Below, piece after piece: positions 32,221 to 39,980 of a stretch of DNA of 64,000 nucleotides (positions within the stretch are counted from its first letter, which is position 1; every line of letters starts with the position of its first letter). Source of the DNA: Shouchella hunanensis (lineage in GTDB: Bacteria > Bacillota > Bacilli > Bacillales > Bacillaceae_D); the NCBI RefSeq assembly GCF_028735875.1, contig NZ_CP117834.1, positions 2,344,001-2,408,000 on the forward strand, in the 5' to 3' direction. The position numbers were made by a program, and so were the translations under genes. A model generated the notes under the pieces. That model was not told where the DNA came from and made no database searches. It saw only the letters and a list, made by a program, of their open reading frames with translations.

Positions 32221-32781
32221 ATGGTGGCGATAAAGTTGGAAGAAAAAGTTGCTCAACAGATTGGCGAGCGAGTTCGTCAGTTACGAATGAAACAGGGCTA
32301 TAGTCTTGAGGCGTTTGCTAATAGAATTAATGTAAGCAAGTTAACGTTGATGAAGGTTGAAAAAGGAGAGGGCAACCCTACACTATCTGTTGTTTGGAAA
32401 ATAGCTAACGGGCTAAGTGTGCCGATTGCTTCATTATTAATGGTTGAAGAAGGAGTTGAACTTTCTCGAAAAAAACAATCACTTGAATTAGCAAGTTCTG
32501 ATAATCAGTTTATTGTTGAACCGATGTTTCAAAAAAACCATTATGAGCTTTACCGTGGCTATTTAAAACCAGGCGCGATTTACCAGTCAGACGCCCATCC
32601 TAAAGGGGTAAATGAATGTATAACAGTCATGACGAATGAACTCATTGTACGTATAGAAGATGAAGCTTATCATTTACAAGAACATGACGCCATACGCTTC
32701 AGTGGAGATAAGATTCATCTGTATGAGAATCCAACCGATCAACTAACAGTACTTCATTTTGTTATTTCTTATGAAGGATGA
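32221..32781 (+). CDS. XRE-family regulator with C-terminal cupin domain
   Basis: The 186-residue regulator has an N-terminal HTH (IGERVRQLRMKQGYSLEAFANRI, SKLTLMKVEKGEGNPTLSVVWKIANGL) and a cupin domain (about 110-185, PGAIYQSDAHPKG, DEAYHLQEHDAIRFSGD). It probably senses an amino acid-like ligand and controls azlCD. No Shine-Dalgarno precedes ATG 32221, which sits 3 nt after TATAAT. TTG 32236 has GGTGG 8 nt before it and may be the real start. Confidence 0.83.
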   Translation: MVAIKLEEKVAQQIGERVRQLRMKQGYSLEAFANRINVSKLTLMKVEKGEGNPTLSVVWKIANGLSVPIASLLMVEEGVELSRKKQSLELASSDNQFIVEPMFQKNHYELYRGYLKPGAIYQSDAHPKGVNECITVMTNELIVRIEDEAYHLQEHDAIRFSGDKIHLYENPTDQLTVLHFVISYEG

Positions 32782-32892
32782 TAATCGAAATCATCCTTTT
32801 TGACATGTGCAGGGGAAATAAGAATCATGTCGAAAAGATAATAATGGAGAGATCGCTTATAAAAATGTAAGTAGTAGAGAGGAATTAGACAA

Positions 32893-33468
32893 ATGATAAA
32901 AAATGTAGCTGTTTTTTGTGGGTCTGCCAGTGGGATAAATCCCATTTATATAGAAGAGGCAAAGCGCTTAGGAACATTGCTTGCAGCGCAAGACCGTGGA
33001 CTTGTTTATGGGGGTGCACAGGTAGGATGTATGGGAGCGATTGCCAATCAAATGTTAGAAAAAGGTGGTCATGTGCATGGCGTTATTCCTAAGAAATTAA
33101 TGCGTGTAGAGGTTGCACATCATCATCTCAATCAATTAGATGTTGTTGATACTATGCATGAGCGTAAAGCAAAGATGGCAGAGCTATCTGATGCATTTAT
33201 CGCTTTACCTGGGGGAGCCGGGACGCTAGAAGAATGGTTCGAAGTTTTTACATGGGCTCAACTTGGCTATCACCAAAAGCCTTGTGCCGTTTTAAATGTA
33301 GCAGGGTTTTATGATCCGTTTCTTACAATGATTGATCATACGATTGAGCAAGGCTTTATGAATCCCAAATATAAAGAGTTAATCATTGTCGCTAATTCCC
33401 CAGAAACGTTATTAAAACAATTGGATGCTTATGAGCCAATCTCTATTTCAAAATGGAGTGAAGGATGA
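32893..33468 (+). CDS. LOG family protein (YvdD type)
   Basis: The 191-residue protein carries the signature PGGAGTLEEWFE, with the N-terminal AVFCGSASGINPIY and YGGAQVGCMGAIA nucleotide-binding loops. LOG proteins are nucleoside monophosphate phosphoribohydrolases (cytokinin-activating type); bacterial YvdD cleaves AMP to adenine and ribose 5-phosphate. The name lysine decarboxylase often given to it is wrong. The next gene overlaps it by 4 bp (ATGA). Confidence 0.9.
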   Translation: MIKNVAVFCGSASGINPIYIEEAKRLGTLLAAQDRGLVYGGAQVGCMGAIANQMLEKGGHVHGVIPKKLMRVEVAHHHLNQLDVVDTMHERKAKMAELSDAFIALPGGAGTLEEWFEVFTWAQLGYHQKPCAVLNVAGFYDPFLTMIDHTIEQGFMNPKYKELIIVANSPETLLKQLDAYEPISISKWSEG

Positions 33469-34226
33469 GCACGAGTGTCATCGCTTTTCAAGAAACAGGA
33501 GATCCGTTGCAACCATTACTTTTTTTTGTTCATGGTGGAGGGGTTAGCAGTTGGATGTGGGAAAAGCAACTAGCTGCTTTTTCCTCAGCCTATCATTGTC
33601 TTGCTGTAGATTTACCTGAACATGGAAAGAGTAAAGGCGCGTTTTCGATCGAAGAAAGTGCCATGTCTTGTCTACAGCTAGCAAAAGAGAAAGCAAAGGG
33701 ACAGCCCGTCCATCTTATTGGATTTTCTCTTGGTGCGCAAGTTGTTATCGACATGTTAAGTAAAGACCCTCTTTTTTTTGAAACGGCGATGATTAACAGT
33801 GCGCTTGTTAACACGACTCCTTTCGTTCGTATAGGGGGATTACTAGCGTTGCAAGCATCTTATCCACTGGCGAAGTATCGTACATTCGCGAAAGCACAGG
33901 CAAATGTGCTCTACATACCAGAGGAACAATTTGATCGCTATTTCGAAGAATCAAAGCAACTGAAACGTTATACATTGATACGAGTGATGCGAGAAAACTT
34001 ATCTTACCTATTACCAAGCTCTTTCTCATCTGTAAAAACAAAAATGCTTGTTACAGTCGGCGAAAAAGAAAACCGAATGATGAAGCGATCATTAACGGAA
34101 ATAAAATATGCGAATGAATTCTGTCAAGATCAAGTGTTTAAAGGTGTCGGCCATGGCTATAGTTTGGCAGATCCACAGGCCTTTAATACCGTCTTACTTA
34201 ACTGGATAACAGGTGAAAGGTGGTAG
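33465..34226 (+). CDS. Alpha/beta hydrolase
   Basis: The 253-residue protein has the HGGG-type oxyanion loop (FFVHGGGVSSWMWEKQL), nucleophile elbow GFSLGAQ and the catalytic His in GVGHGYSLADP. It resembles small esterase/lipase or MenH-like hydrolases. Its start codon overlaps the LOG gene stop, so translation is coupled. The substrate is unknown. Confidence 0.82.
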   Translation: MSTSVIAFQETGDPLQPLLFFVHGGGVSSWMWEKQLAAFSSAYHCLAVDLPEHGKSKGAFSIEESAMSCLQLAKEKAKGQPVHLIGFSLGAQVVIDMLSKDPLFFETAMINSALVNTTPFVRIGGLLALQASYPLAKYRTFAKAQANVLYIPEEQFDRYFEESKQLKRYTLIRVMRENLSYLLPSSFSSVKTKMLVTVGEKENRMMKRSLTEIKYANEFCQDQVFKGVGHGYSLADPQAFNTVLLNWITGERW

Positions 34227-34240
34227 AGAGTGAACATTGA

Positions 34241-34393
34241 ATAGGGAAAACAAAAATTGTAACTTTGATTGCCGCTAAAACAGAAGAGCAATGGAAGCGA
34301 CAAGGTGTTTATGATGTATTTGAACGATATGAACAATGGGGCCACTCTGACAGAAGTGGGGACCTTTATACGTTTTTTATGAATAAGAAATGA
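34241..34393 (+). pseudogene. C-terminal gene remnant of about 50 codons
   Basis: An open frame without a good start reads KIVTLIAAKTEEQWKRQG, VYDVFERYEQWGHSDRSG and DLYTFFMNKK, ending at TGA 34391. It looks like natural protein but matches no family I can name, and an in-frame stop lies just upstream. A start at TTG (LIAAK) is possible but lacks a binding site. The remaining 34394-34662 sequence holds a terminator and no gene. Confidence 0.35.
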
Positions 34394-34404
34394 GCATGTT
34401 CCTT

Positions 34405-34435
34405 CCCGTTCGTTCTTAAGGAACGGGCTCGTTTT
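34405..34435 (+). terminator. Intrinsic terminator
   Basis: CCCGTTC (34405-34411) pairs with GAACGGG (34421-34427), followed by CTCGTTTT. Confidence 0.65.
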
Positions 34436-34662
34436 AGTTGAAATAGAGAGTCTAAAATCCCATCTTGAACATCGACATACGGTCTTTGACAGTCGTTAAC
34501 TGGATTTAACAGATAGCCAATGATGATCATGGAAATTTGCTGGAACGTAAAAAGGGTTTTTATCTTTTGAAGCGAATAGTGTAGTAAAGAATGAATGTTG
34601 ATTCAATATATTCTTATTAGCTAAGCAAATAAAATTATTTAACAGGGTGGATTTATTTACTT

Positions 34663-35739
34663 ATGCATATCGAAATTATGGAACGATATCAGTTGGATCG
34701 TAAAAAGATTGAGGATGATGGAATCGAGTATTTAACTAGTCTAGAAAACAAAATGGATTTTGAACAAGTGGTTTTGTTAGTAGGTACTTTTTTTGATGAA
34801 AAGGAAGCAAGAAAACAAATGGCAACCTATTGTATGAAGGTAACAGATTATGCATGTGTGAAAGCAGCTTTTGAATACACATCACTATATAACTTGGAAG
34901 AAGAACAAGGAATGTTATTTGAACGGTACCAGGATGATCCGTTATTAAAAGGTCATATCCTAGTCTACGACCTTGCCAGACAATCGAAGAAATCGAAAGG
35001 CAAAACGTCACACATTATGGAAGCAGCACGAACACTATACGGACAAGTTCATGATGATTCGTTAAAACTTAAACTTGATTTAATTTTACAATATGAATTA
35101 TTAATTAATGATCAGCATACTGTGGAGAAGTTTTATGAAAGCATGGTAATGAAATTAAGAAACTTGGATCCGAGCTATGTAAAGACCGTTTTACTAACAA
35201 GGCTTGTTCATTATTATTCACGTTCATTGTTCATGGATTCAGATGATTGGGAGGAAGCAGAAAAGAATTGCCTTGCCAACATTGTCAATCCATTGGCACC
35301 ACCATTTTTCAAAGGAAGCGCCCATCAAATCGCTGGTTATATTTTGGCGTTTTCAAGTAAAATCGAATGCAGTTTGAGTCATCTATGGAAAGCAATTCAT
35401 TACTATGAAGTGTCAGAAAATTTCGATGCTGCAAAGAGAGTAACGACCACTGTTATCCCTTTTTGCTTAAACTTACATAAAAAGCAGATGCCTAGTAAAA
35501 TTAATTTTCATGAAATTGATAAAGTAGAACAGGCACATTATTTTATTTTGCATAATGAGAGGAGTAAAGCCGTTTGTCTGTTACAAGACATTATAACGTC
35601 TGATTCATCTCATTTTAAAGCGAATCTGTATTGGGCTTTTCTAAAGCGAGATCTTTCTCATCTGATGAGGCTTGCATGTGACTACAATCGAAATGCGTTT
35701 GAATTAAACTTAATTAAGCTTTTTGCAAATAGACTGTAA
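34663..35739 (+). CDS. AimR-like (arbitrium receptor family) TPR protein, orphan
   Basis: The 358-residue all-helical protein resembles SPbeta/phi3T AimR from the first TPR onwards. Compared from memory, its FEQVVLLVGTFFDEKEARKQ / TYCMKVTDYACVKAAFEY region and the late EQAHYFILHNERSKAVCLLQ match AimR segments. AimR proteins bind a six-residue arbitrium peptide through TPR repeats and activate aimX in phages. Here the N-terminus is about 15-20 residues shorter, with no convincing HTH, and an in-frame stop lies shortly upstream. No aimP-like frame or phage gene is adjacent. It may be a domesticated receptor acting by protein contact. An RRNPP-type relative is the alternative. Confidence 0.68.
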   Translation: MHIEIMERYQLDRKKIEDDGIEYLTSLENKMDFEQVVLLVGTFFDEKEARKQMATYCMKVTDYACVKAAFEYTSLYNLEEEQGMLFERYQDDPLLKGHILVYDLARQSKKSKGKTSHIMEAARTLYGQVHDDSLKLKLDLILQYELLINDQHTVEKFYESMVMKLRNLDPSYVKTVLLTRLVHYYSRSLFMDSDDWEEAEKNCLANIVNPLAPPFFKGSAHQIAGYILAFSSKIECSLSHLWKAIHYYEVSENFDAAKRVTTTVIPFCLNLHKKQMPSKINFHEIDKVEQAHYFILHNERSKAVCLLQDIITSDSSHFKANLYWAFLKRDLSHLMRLACDYNRNAFELNLIKLFANRL

Positions 35740-35849
35740 GCACGTTCTAGCTTGTCGGCATAACGATGAGCTTTTTTGTTTAATTATGATTAGAAAAGTG
35801 TGAAACGGGAATTGGTAGGTTGAAAAAGATGAAAAGAGAGGTTTTGCTG

Positions 35850-36401
35850 ATGGAAATCGTTCTTCTATGTGGAAGTCTTCGCAAGCAATCATATAACCGA
35901 AAATTGTTGAACACGATTAAGGAGCATGCCCCAAGTCATTGGACGTTTACTGAAATAGCCATTGACCGTATTCCTTTTTACAATGCTGATGTGGAAGAAC
36001 GTCGCGTTCCAGACGAAGTGACAGTACTAAAAGAAGGATTGACACGTGCTGATGGTGTGATCATTGTTTCACCAGAATACAACAACGGTATGCCAGCGGT
36101 TGTGAAAAATGCGTTGGATTGGGCAGCCAGTCCGCCACAGGAATCGCCTCTCCCTAAAAAGCCGATTGCTCTTGCAGGAGCGTCTCCACAAGGAGCAGGG
36201 ACAGTGCAGGCTCAAACTCAGCTAAGACAAACTCTAATTGCCATTGATGCTTATGTGATGTCTGGTCCGAAACTATTAGTTGGACAAGTGCATACGCGTG
36301 TTGAGGTTGAAGACGAACAAATCACAGAAGAGGGAACGGTTAAGCGTATTAAGAAATATGTAAAGGCATTTGATGAGTGGATAACCACTTTAAGCGAATA
36401 A
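35850..36401 (+). CDS. NADPH-dependent FMN reductase
   Basis: The 183-residue flavodoxin-like protein has the FMN phosphate loop GSLRKQSYNRKL and the isoalloxazine loop SPEYNNGMPAVVKNALDW. It matches the ChrR/YieF/azoreductase group, which reduce quinones, azo dyes or chromate with NADPH. ATG 35850 directly opens the first strand (MEIVLLCGS) and follows GAGAGG; the frame from 35820 adds a basic leader without support. Confidence 0.85.
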   Translation: MEIVLLCGSLRKQSYNRKLLNTIKEHAPSHWTFTEIAIDRIPFYNADVEERRVPDEVTVLKEGLTRADGVIIVSPEYNNGMPAVVKNALDWAASPPQESPLPKKPIALAGASPQGAGTVQAQTQLRQTLIAIDAYVMSGPKLLVGQVHTRVEVEDEQITEEGTVKRIKKYVKAFDEWITTLSE

Positions 36402-36409
36402 GGAAAAGA

Positions 36410-36446
36410 AAGTCTAACGCACTCGTAGTTAGGCTTTTTTTTTTTT
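36410..36446 (+). terminator. Terminator of the FMN reductase gene
   Basis: AAGTCTAAC (36410-36418) pairs with GTTAGGCTT (36428-36436) with one G-U pair, followed by ten further T bases. Confidence 0.85.
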
Positions 36447-36649
36447 CAGATCGACGAAGTCATCAATCATCCATTCGCATAAAGCGAGTTTCACAATACT
36501 TTCATAAAAAACGGTATTACTGCGACATGCTTCATCCATAAACAATAAACGAATACTATTCCTTTACCTTTGGCCATAGGACATGACCGACATAACAATG
36601 TTAAATGAAGTGGTTCATAGGCGTGACCTAAGGATGGTTTTTTAGGAAA

Positions 36650-36665
36650 GAACATACGTATGTTC
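36650..36665 (+). promoter_or_regulatory. Palindrome GAACATACGTATGTTC, SOS-box-like
   Basis: A perfect 16-bp palindrome lies 45 bp before the YdjM-like gene. The part CATACGTATGTTCG matches 12 of 14 positions of a LexA site such as CGAACGTATGTTCG. TAAAAT at 36676-36681 is a possible -10. The remaining 36447-36649 sequence shows no gene. Confidence 0.4.
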
Positions 36666-36709
36666 GTGTTTATGGTAAAATAAGTCGTTGTTAAGAAAAG
36701 GAGGTCAAG

Positions 36710-37183
36710 ATGACAGGAAAAACACATCTTATTGGTGGAGTCGTTGCTTGTCAAGCAGCTGACATCTTTTTGTTTCAGAACGAAGGGCAGTTTAGCTATT
36801 ATGCTGCTGGACTTATTGGGGCTCTTATACCCGATATTTGTCATACTCACTCAAAGATTGGGCGGAGGCTTCCAGTCTTATCAAAGGTTGTTAGCACACT
36901 GTTTGGTCATCGAACGTTTACACACAGCTTGCTCTTTCTCTTGCTCATCAATCTAGTGTTTCTTTATTTTTTCCCGGAACAAGAAGGATTGCGTATGGGT
37001 TTTTTAATTGGTATGATCTCGCATTATGTACTTGATGCACTCACGGTTAGAGGCATCCGTCTGCTTTATCCAGCAAATTTCCGCTTCCGTCTTGCTCGTC
37101 TTAGAACAGGTGGTGTAGTAGAAAGTATCTTACTTGGGCTATTCGTTTTAACGATTTGCTTCCTATACATCGGCTATCAATAA
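36710..37183 (+). CDS. YdjM-like membrane metal-dependent hydrolase (DUF457)
   Basis: The 157-residue protein has about four helices and the DUF457 motifs THLIGGVVA, LIPDICH, GHRTFTHSLLF and SHYVLDALTVRGIRLLYP, whose His/Asp residues form a putative metal site. AAAGGAGG precedes the ATG. E. coli YdjM is an SOS-induced inner-membrane protein of this family, which makes the LexA-like palindrome upstream notable. Biochemical function is unknown. Confidence 0.82.
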   Translation: MTGKTHLIGGVVACQAADIFLFQNEGQFSYYAAGLIGALIPDICHTHSKIGRRLPVLSKVVSTLFGHRTFTHSLLFLLLINLVFLYFFPEQEGLRMGFLIGMISHYVLDALTVRGIRLLYPANFRFRLARLRTGGVVESILLGLFVLTICFLYIGYQ

Positions 37184-37281
37184 AATTCTTGTAAACTTCT
37201 TATTTATATTGATTATTAATTAATATTTGTTATAATTAATTAAGTGTCAATCGTATAGAAGTAAGAAGATTGGAGAATAGT

Positions 37282-38037
37282 ATGGATAACTCCTTTGAAA
37301 GGAAGCAGTCAATGAGCGGCGAAAAGGTAATGGAGCTTAAAGGCATTACATATAAGGTTGATGAGACAATTATTCTTAAGGAATTAACAGGATCGTTGAA
37401 TAAAGGGAAAATTACGAGCATCGTGGGGCCATCAGGAGCTGGGAAAACGACTCTATTTCGCTTATGCAATGGAATGAGAACACCAACGACTGGAACTATT
37501 TTATTCAATGGCGAAAAGCTTGAAACATACGGACCTTCCGCATTGCGTAGAAAAATCGGCATTGTTATGCAACAGGCTACGATGCTAACGGGCACAGTAA
37601 AAGAAAACTTACTACTGCCTCTTACGCTAGCGGGTCAACAAATAAGTGATGTAACGATAAAACAATCATTAGAAGAAGTAGGGCTGTCAACGACGTTAAT
37701 CAATCAACAGGCAAAAGAATTATCAGGTGGTCAACAGCAGAAGCTATCCATTGCCCGCACGTTGTTAAATCAACCAGAAGTATTGCTATTAGATGAAATT
37801 ACGTCGTCGTTAGACCGTGTATCGGTTCAAGAAGTTGAACGTCTGATTGTAACGATTAATGAAAGCTATGGCACAACCATCTGTTGGATCACACATCAAA
37901 TTGAACAAGCTAAGCGTTTGTCTCACGATAGCTGGGTCATGATGGACGGGGAATTAATCGAACAAGGAACGGTGGAGTTGTTAACAAATCCTAAAGATGA
38001 CCGGGTGAAGGCATTTCTTCAGGAGGAGCCTGTATGA
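37282..38037 (+). CDS. fetA: ABC transporter ATP-binding protein, FetA/YbbL type
   Basis: The 251-residue ATPase has Walker A GPSGAGKTT, Q-loop VMQQATML, signature ELSGGQQQKLSIAR, Walker B VLLLDEITSSLD and H-loop ITHQIEQAKR. With the following permease it matches the FetAB (YbbL-YbbM) pair, an iron or metal/oxidative-stress exporter in E. coli. ATG 37282 is 6 nt after GGAG; TTG 37270 is that site's own start. Its stop overlaps fetB by 4 bp. Confidence 0.83.
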   Translation: MDNSFERKQSMSGEKVMELKGITYKVDETIILKELTGSLNKGKITSIVGPSGAGKTTLFRLCNGMRTPTTGTILFNGEKLETYGPSALRRKIGIVMQQATMLTGTVKENLLLPLTLAGQQISDVTIKQSLEEVGLSTTLINQQAKELSGGQQQKLSIARTLLNQPEVLLLDEITSSLDRVSVQEVERLIVTINESYGTTICWITHQIEQAKRLSHDSWVMMDGELIEQGTVELLTNPKDDRVKAFLQEEPV

Positions 38038-38780
38038 GTTTGACAACACTAATTCTTACGCTCATTTTCGTGCTCATACCGTTACTATTGTCTCAAGTGC
38101 TAAAGTTAGGCTTAAATCGTGACATCCTTGTGGCTACAATACGTTCAATTATTCAACTACTTGCTGTTGGCTACATTTTACAATTCGTTTTTGATTCAGA
38201 AAGCTATCTGTATATATCACTGATGATTGTGTTAATGATTACAGCTGCAACACAAAATGCAAGAAAAAAAGGGAGAGCGATTCGTGGAATTACTTGGAAA
38301 CTAATTGTGACGTTTCTGACGATTCAAACTCTTACTCAAGGTATCTTATTAGGGTTACACATTACACCTGCAACGGCTCAATATATTATTCCGATTAGTG
38401 GAATGGTTATTGGAAATTCCATGGTGCTAGGGATCTTATTTTTAAATCGATTTACTGCGGAAGTGGAATCGAAAAAAGATGAGGCTGATCTGATTCTAAG
38501 TTTAGGTGGGACACCGAAACAAGCCATTCAGAAGCAATTAATTTCTTCCATTCAGGCTAGTACAATTCCTACAATAGAAAGTCAAAAAACGATTGGGCTT
38601 GTCCAATTACCAGGAATGATGAGTGGACAAATTATTGCTGGGGCTGATCCAGTTCAAGCCGTACTGTTCCAATTGCTCATTTTATTCCTATTGTTAACAA
38701 CTGCAATTGTCACAAGCATTATGCTTGGTTTCTTATCCTACCCTACATTGTTCAACGAACGAATGCAGTTCATGCGTTAA
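38034..38780 (+). CDS. fetB: ABC transporter permease, FetB/YbbM type (UPF0014)
   Basis: The 248-residue membrane protein has about six to seven helices and the family motifs ILVATIRSIIQLLAVGYIL, ISGMVIGNSMVLGI, ADLILSLGGTPKQA and VQLPGMMSGQIIAGADPVQA. It forms the membrane part of the exporter with FetA; the ATGA overlap gives coupled translation. The export substrate, proposed to be iron in E. coli, is inferred from family only. Confidence 0.85.
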   Translation: MSLTTLILTLIFVLIPLLLSQVLKLGLNRDILVATIRSIIQLLAVGYILQFVFDSESYLYISLMIVLMITAATQNARKKGRAIRGITWKLIVTFLTIQTLTQGILLGLHITPATAQYIIPISGMVIGNSMVLGILFLNRFTAEVESKKDEADLILSLGGTPKQAIQKQLISSIQASTIPTIESQKTIGLVQLPGMMSGQIIAGADPVQAVLFQLLILFLLLTTAIVTSIMLGFLSYPTLFNERMQFMR

Positions 38781-38821
38781 AGAATAAAAAGACACGGCAT
38801 CATGCCATGTCTTTTTATTCT
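38781..38821. terminator. Bidirectional terminator after fetB
   Basis: AGAATAAAAAGACA (38781-38794) and TGTCTTTTTATTCT (38808-38821) form a perfect 14-bp stem, extended inside by GGCA/TGCC. It also covers the stop of the convergent small gene. Confidence 0.88.
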
Positions 38822-39057
38822 GCTTGTCGCTTAAACGATTCAATTAACTGTAAAGTCGGTTCTAAATCTTCAAGCGTAATTTGATGCGCGTCTTTCTTGT
38901 GTTTCATGATTGCTTCTAAGGCATGGTAAAAGTTACTGTAAATATACAAATGCTTGTTTTCATCAATAGAGTAACTATTCATGTACTCTTTGATTCTTTT
39001 TTCCATTGTCTTTTCGAGAAAGTGTAAACCGTCTGATTTCGTTTGGAACTCCTTCAT
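38815..39057 (-). CDS. Small hypothetical soluble protein
   Basis: The 80-residue, charged, probably helical protein starts MKEFQTKSDGLHFLEKTMEKRIKE and has no signal or membrane segment. AGGAGGG lies 6 nt before the ATG, supporting a real gene. No family recognised. It is separated from the nitroreductase gene upstream by 66 nt and may share its transcript. Confidence 0.6.
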   Translation of the reverse strand: MKEFQTKSDGLHFLEKTMEKRIKEYMNSYSIDENKHLYIYSNFYHALEAIMKHKKDAHQITLEDLEPTLQLIESFKRQAE

Positions 39058-39123
39058 TTACATCCCTCCTACTTATCCACTTCCCATAGTAGCGAGTGTT
39101 GAAACAAAAGGGTGGGTGCTCAT

Positions 39124-39858
39124 TTACTTCTTATTAAAGTGAAATCCTTGGTTATTGAGTGACTTACTTGTTTGTGGAATTCCTTTATCGTGACTATAAT
39201 AACGAGCCACTGTTTCCGTCCATGTTTTTTGAATAGGGCGAGACTGCATGTATGTTTTCATTTTGTCTTCATAAGCTCGGATGTGTGGCAACTGATCGTG
39301 TTGATAGGCGTCTTGATGGTAAAACGAATCAATGGGCAAACGTGGTTTTAAGTCATTTTCTTCAGCAGGGTGACCAATGACAAGCCCAACGATAGGAAAA
39401 ACGTATGTTGGTAAATCTAATACGTCAATAATTTGATCTGATTTTGTTCGAATGGCTCCAATTGGAACAATACCGAGGCCAAGAGATTCAGCAGCGGCAA
39501 TGGCATAGCCCATCGCAATTCCCACGTCAGTTGTGCCTACAAGCAAAGTATCGACATTTTCTGTAGCCTCAAAGGTTTGTCCATTTTGTTCTAACGCTTG
39601 ATGTATTCGATGAAAATCTAAATTAAATGAGAGAAAAACAGGTGCCTGGTCAATCCACGGTTGACCAATGATGTCAGAAATCTGCTTTTTTTTCTGTTGA
39701 TCGGTCACACCAACAATGCTGAGTTGTTGTCCATTTCCCCAAGTAGGCGCCGCTTGAGCCGCCTGAATTATAGTTTGAAGCTGTTCTTCTTCGATAGGAT
39801 TTGGTAAGTAGTTTCGAACAGAATAGTGATTAGTCAATACAGATATGGTTTCATTCAT
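39124..39858 (-). CDS. NADPH-dependent nitroreductase (NfsA/NfrA type)
   Basis: The 244-residue flavoprotein starts with the FMN-binding HYSVRNYLPNPIEEEQL. AAQAAPTWGNGQQ and the central GYAIAAAESLGLGIVPIGAIR follow, then the C-terminal ARYYSHDKG. It matches oxygen-insensitive NfsA/NfrA reductases (FMN, NADPH) acting on nitroaromatics, flavins or quinones. The precise substrate is open. A good ribosome binding site (GGAGGG) precedes the ATG. Confidence 0.85.
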   Translation of the reverse strand: MNETISVLTNHYSVRNYLPNPIEEEQLQTIIQAAQAAPTWGNGQQLSIVGVTDQQKKKQISDIIGQPWIDQAPVFLSFNLDFHRIHQALEQNGQTFEATENVDTLLVGTTDVGIAMGYAIAAAESLGLGIVPIGAIRTKSDQIIDVLDLPTYVFPIVGLVIGHPAEENDLKPRLPIDSFYHQDAYQHDQLPHIRAYEDKMKTYMQSRPIQKTWTETVARYYSHDKGIPQTSKSLNNQGFHFNKK

Positions 39859-39949
39859 TTGTTATCCCTCCTATAGCTGTTATACCAAAAAAAGAGAAGC
39901 GACGCATGCAATGAGGATTCTATGCTATGATTTCAGTAATTTATGAACG

Positions 39950-39980
39950 AAAAAAAACGACGAAGCGTTTATTTCGTCGT
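39950..39980 (-). terminator. Terminator of the lipoprotein hydrolase gene
   Basis: On the minus strand, complementary arms at 39973-39980 and 39957-39964 (ACGACGAA/TTCGTCGT) enclose the stop codon and are followed by eight T bases. Confidence 0.8.

Noticed and set aside
34227-36401. Prophage around the AimR-like gene
   Set aside because: Neighbours are ordinary metabolic genes (LOG, hydrolase, FMN reductase). No integrase, repressor, structural or lysis gene is present.
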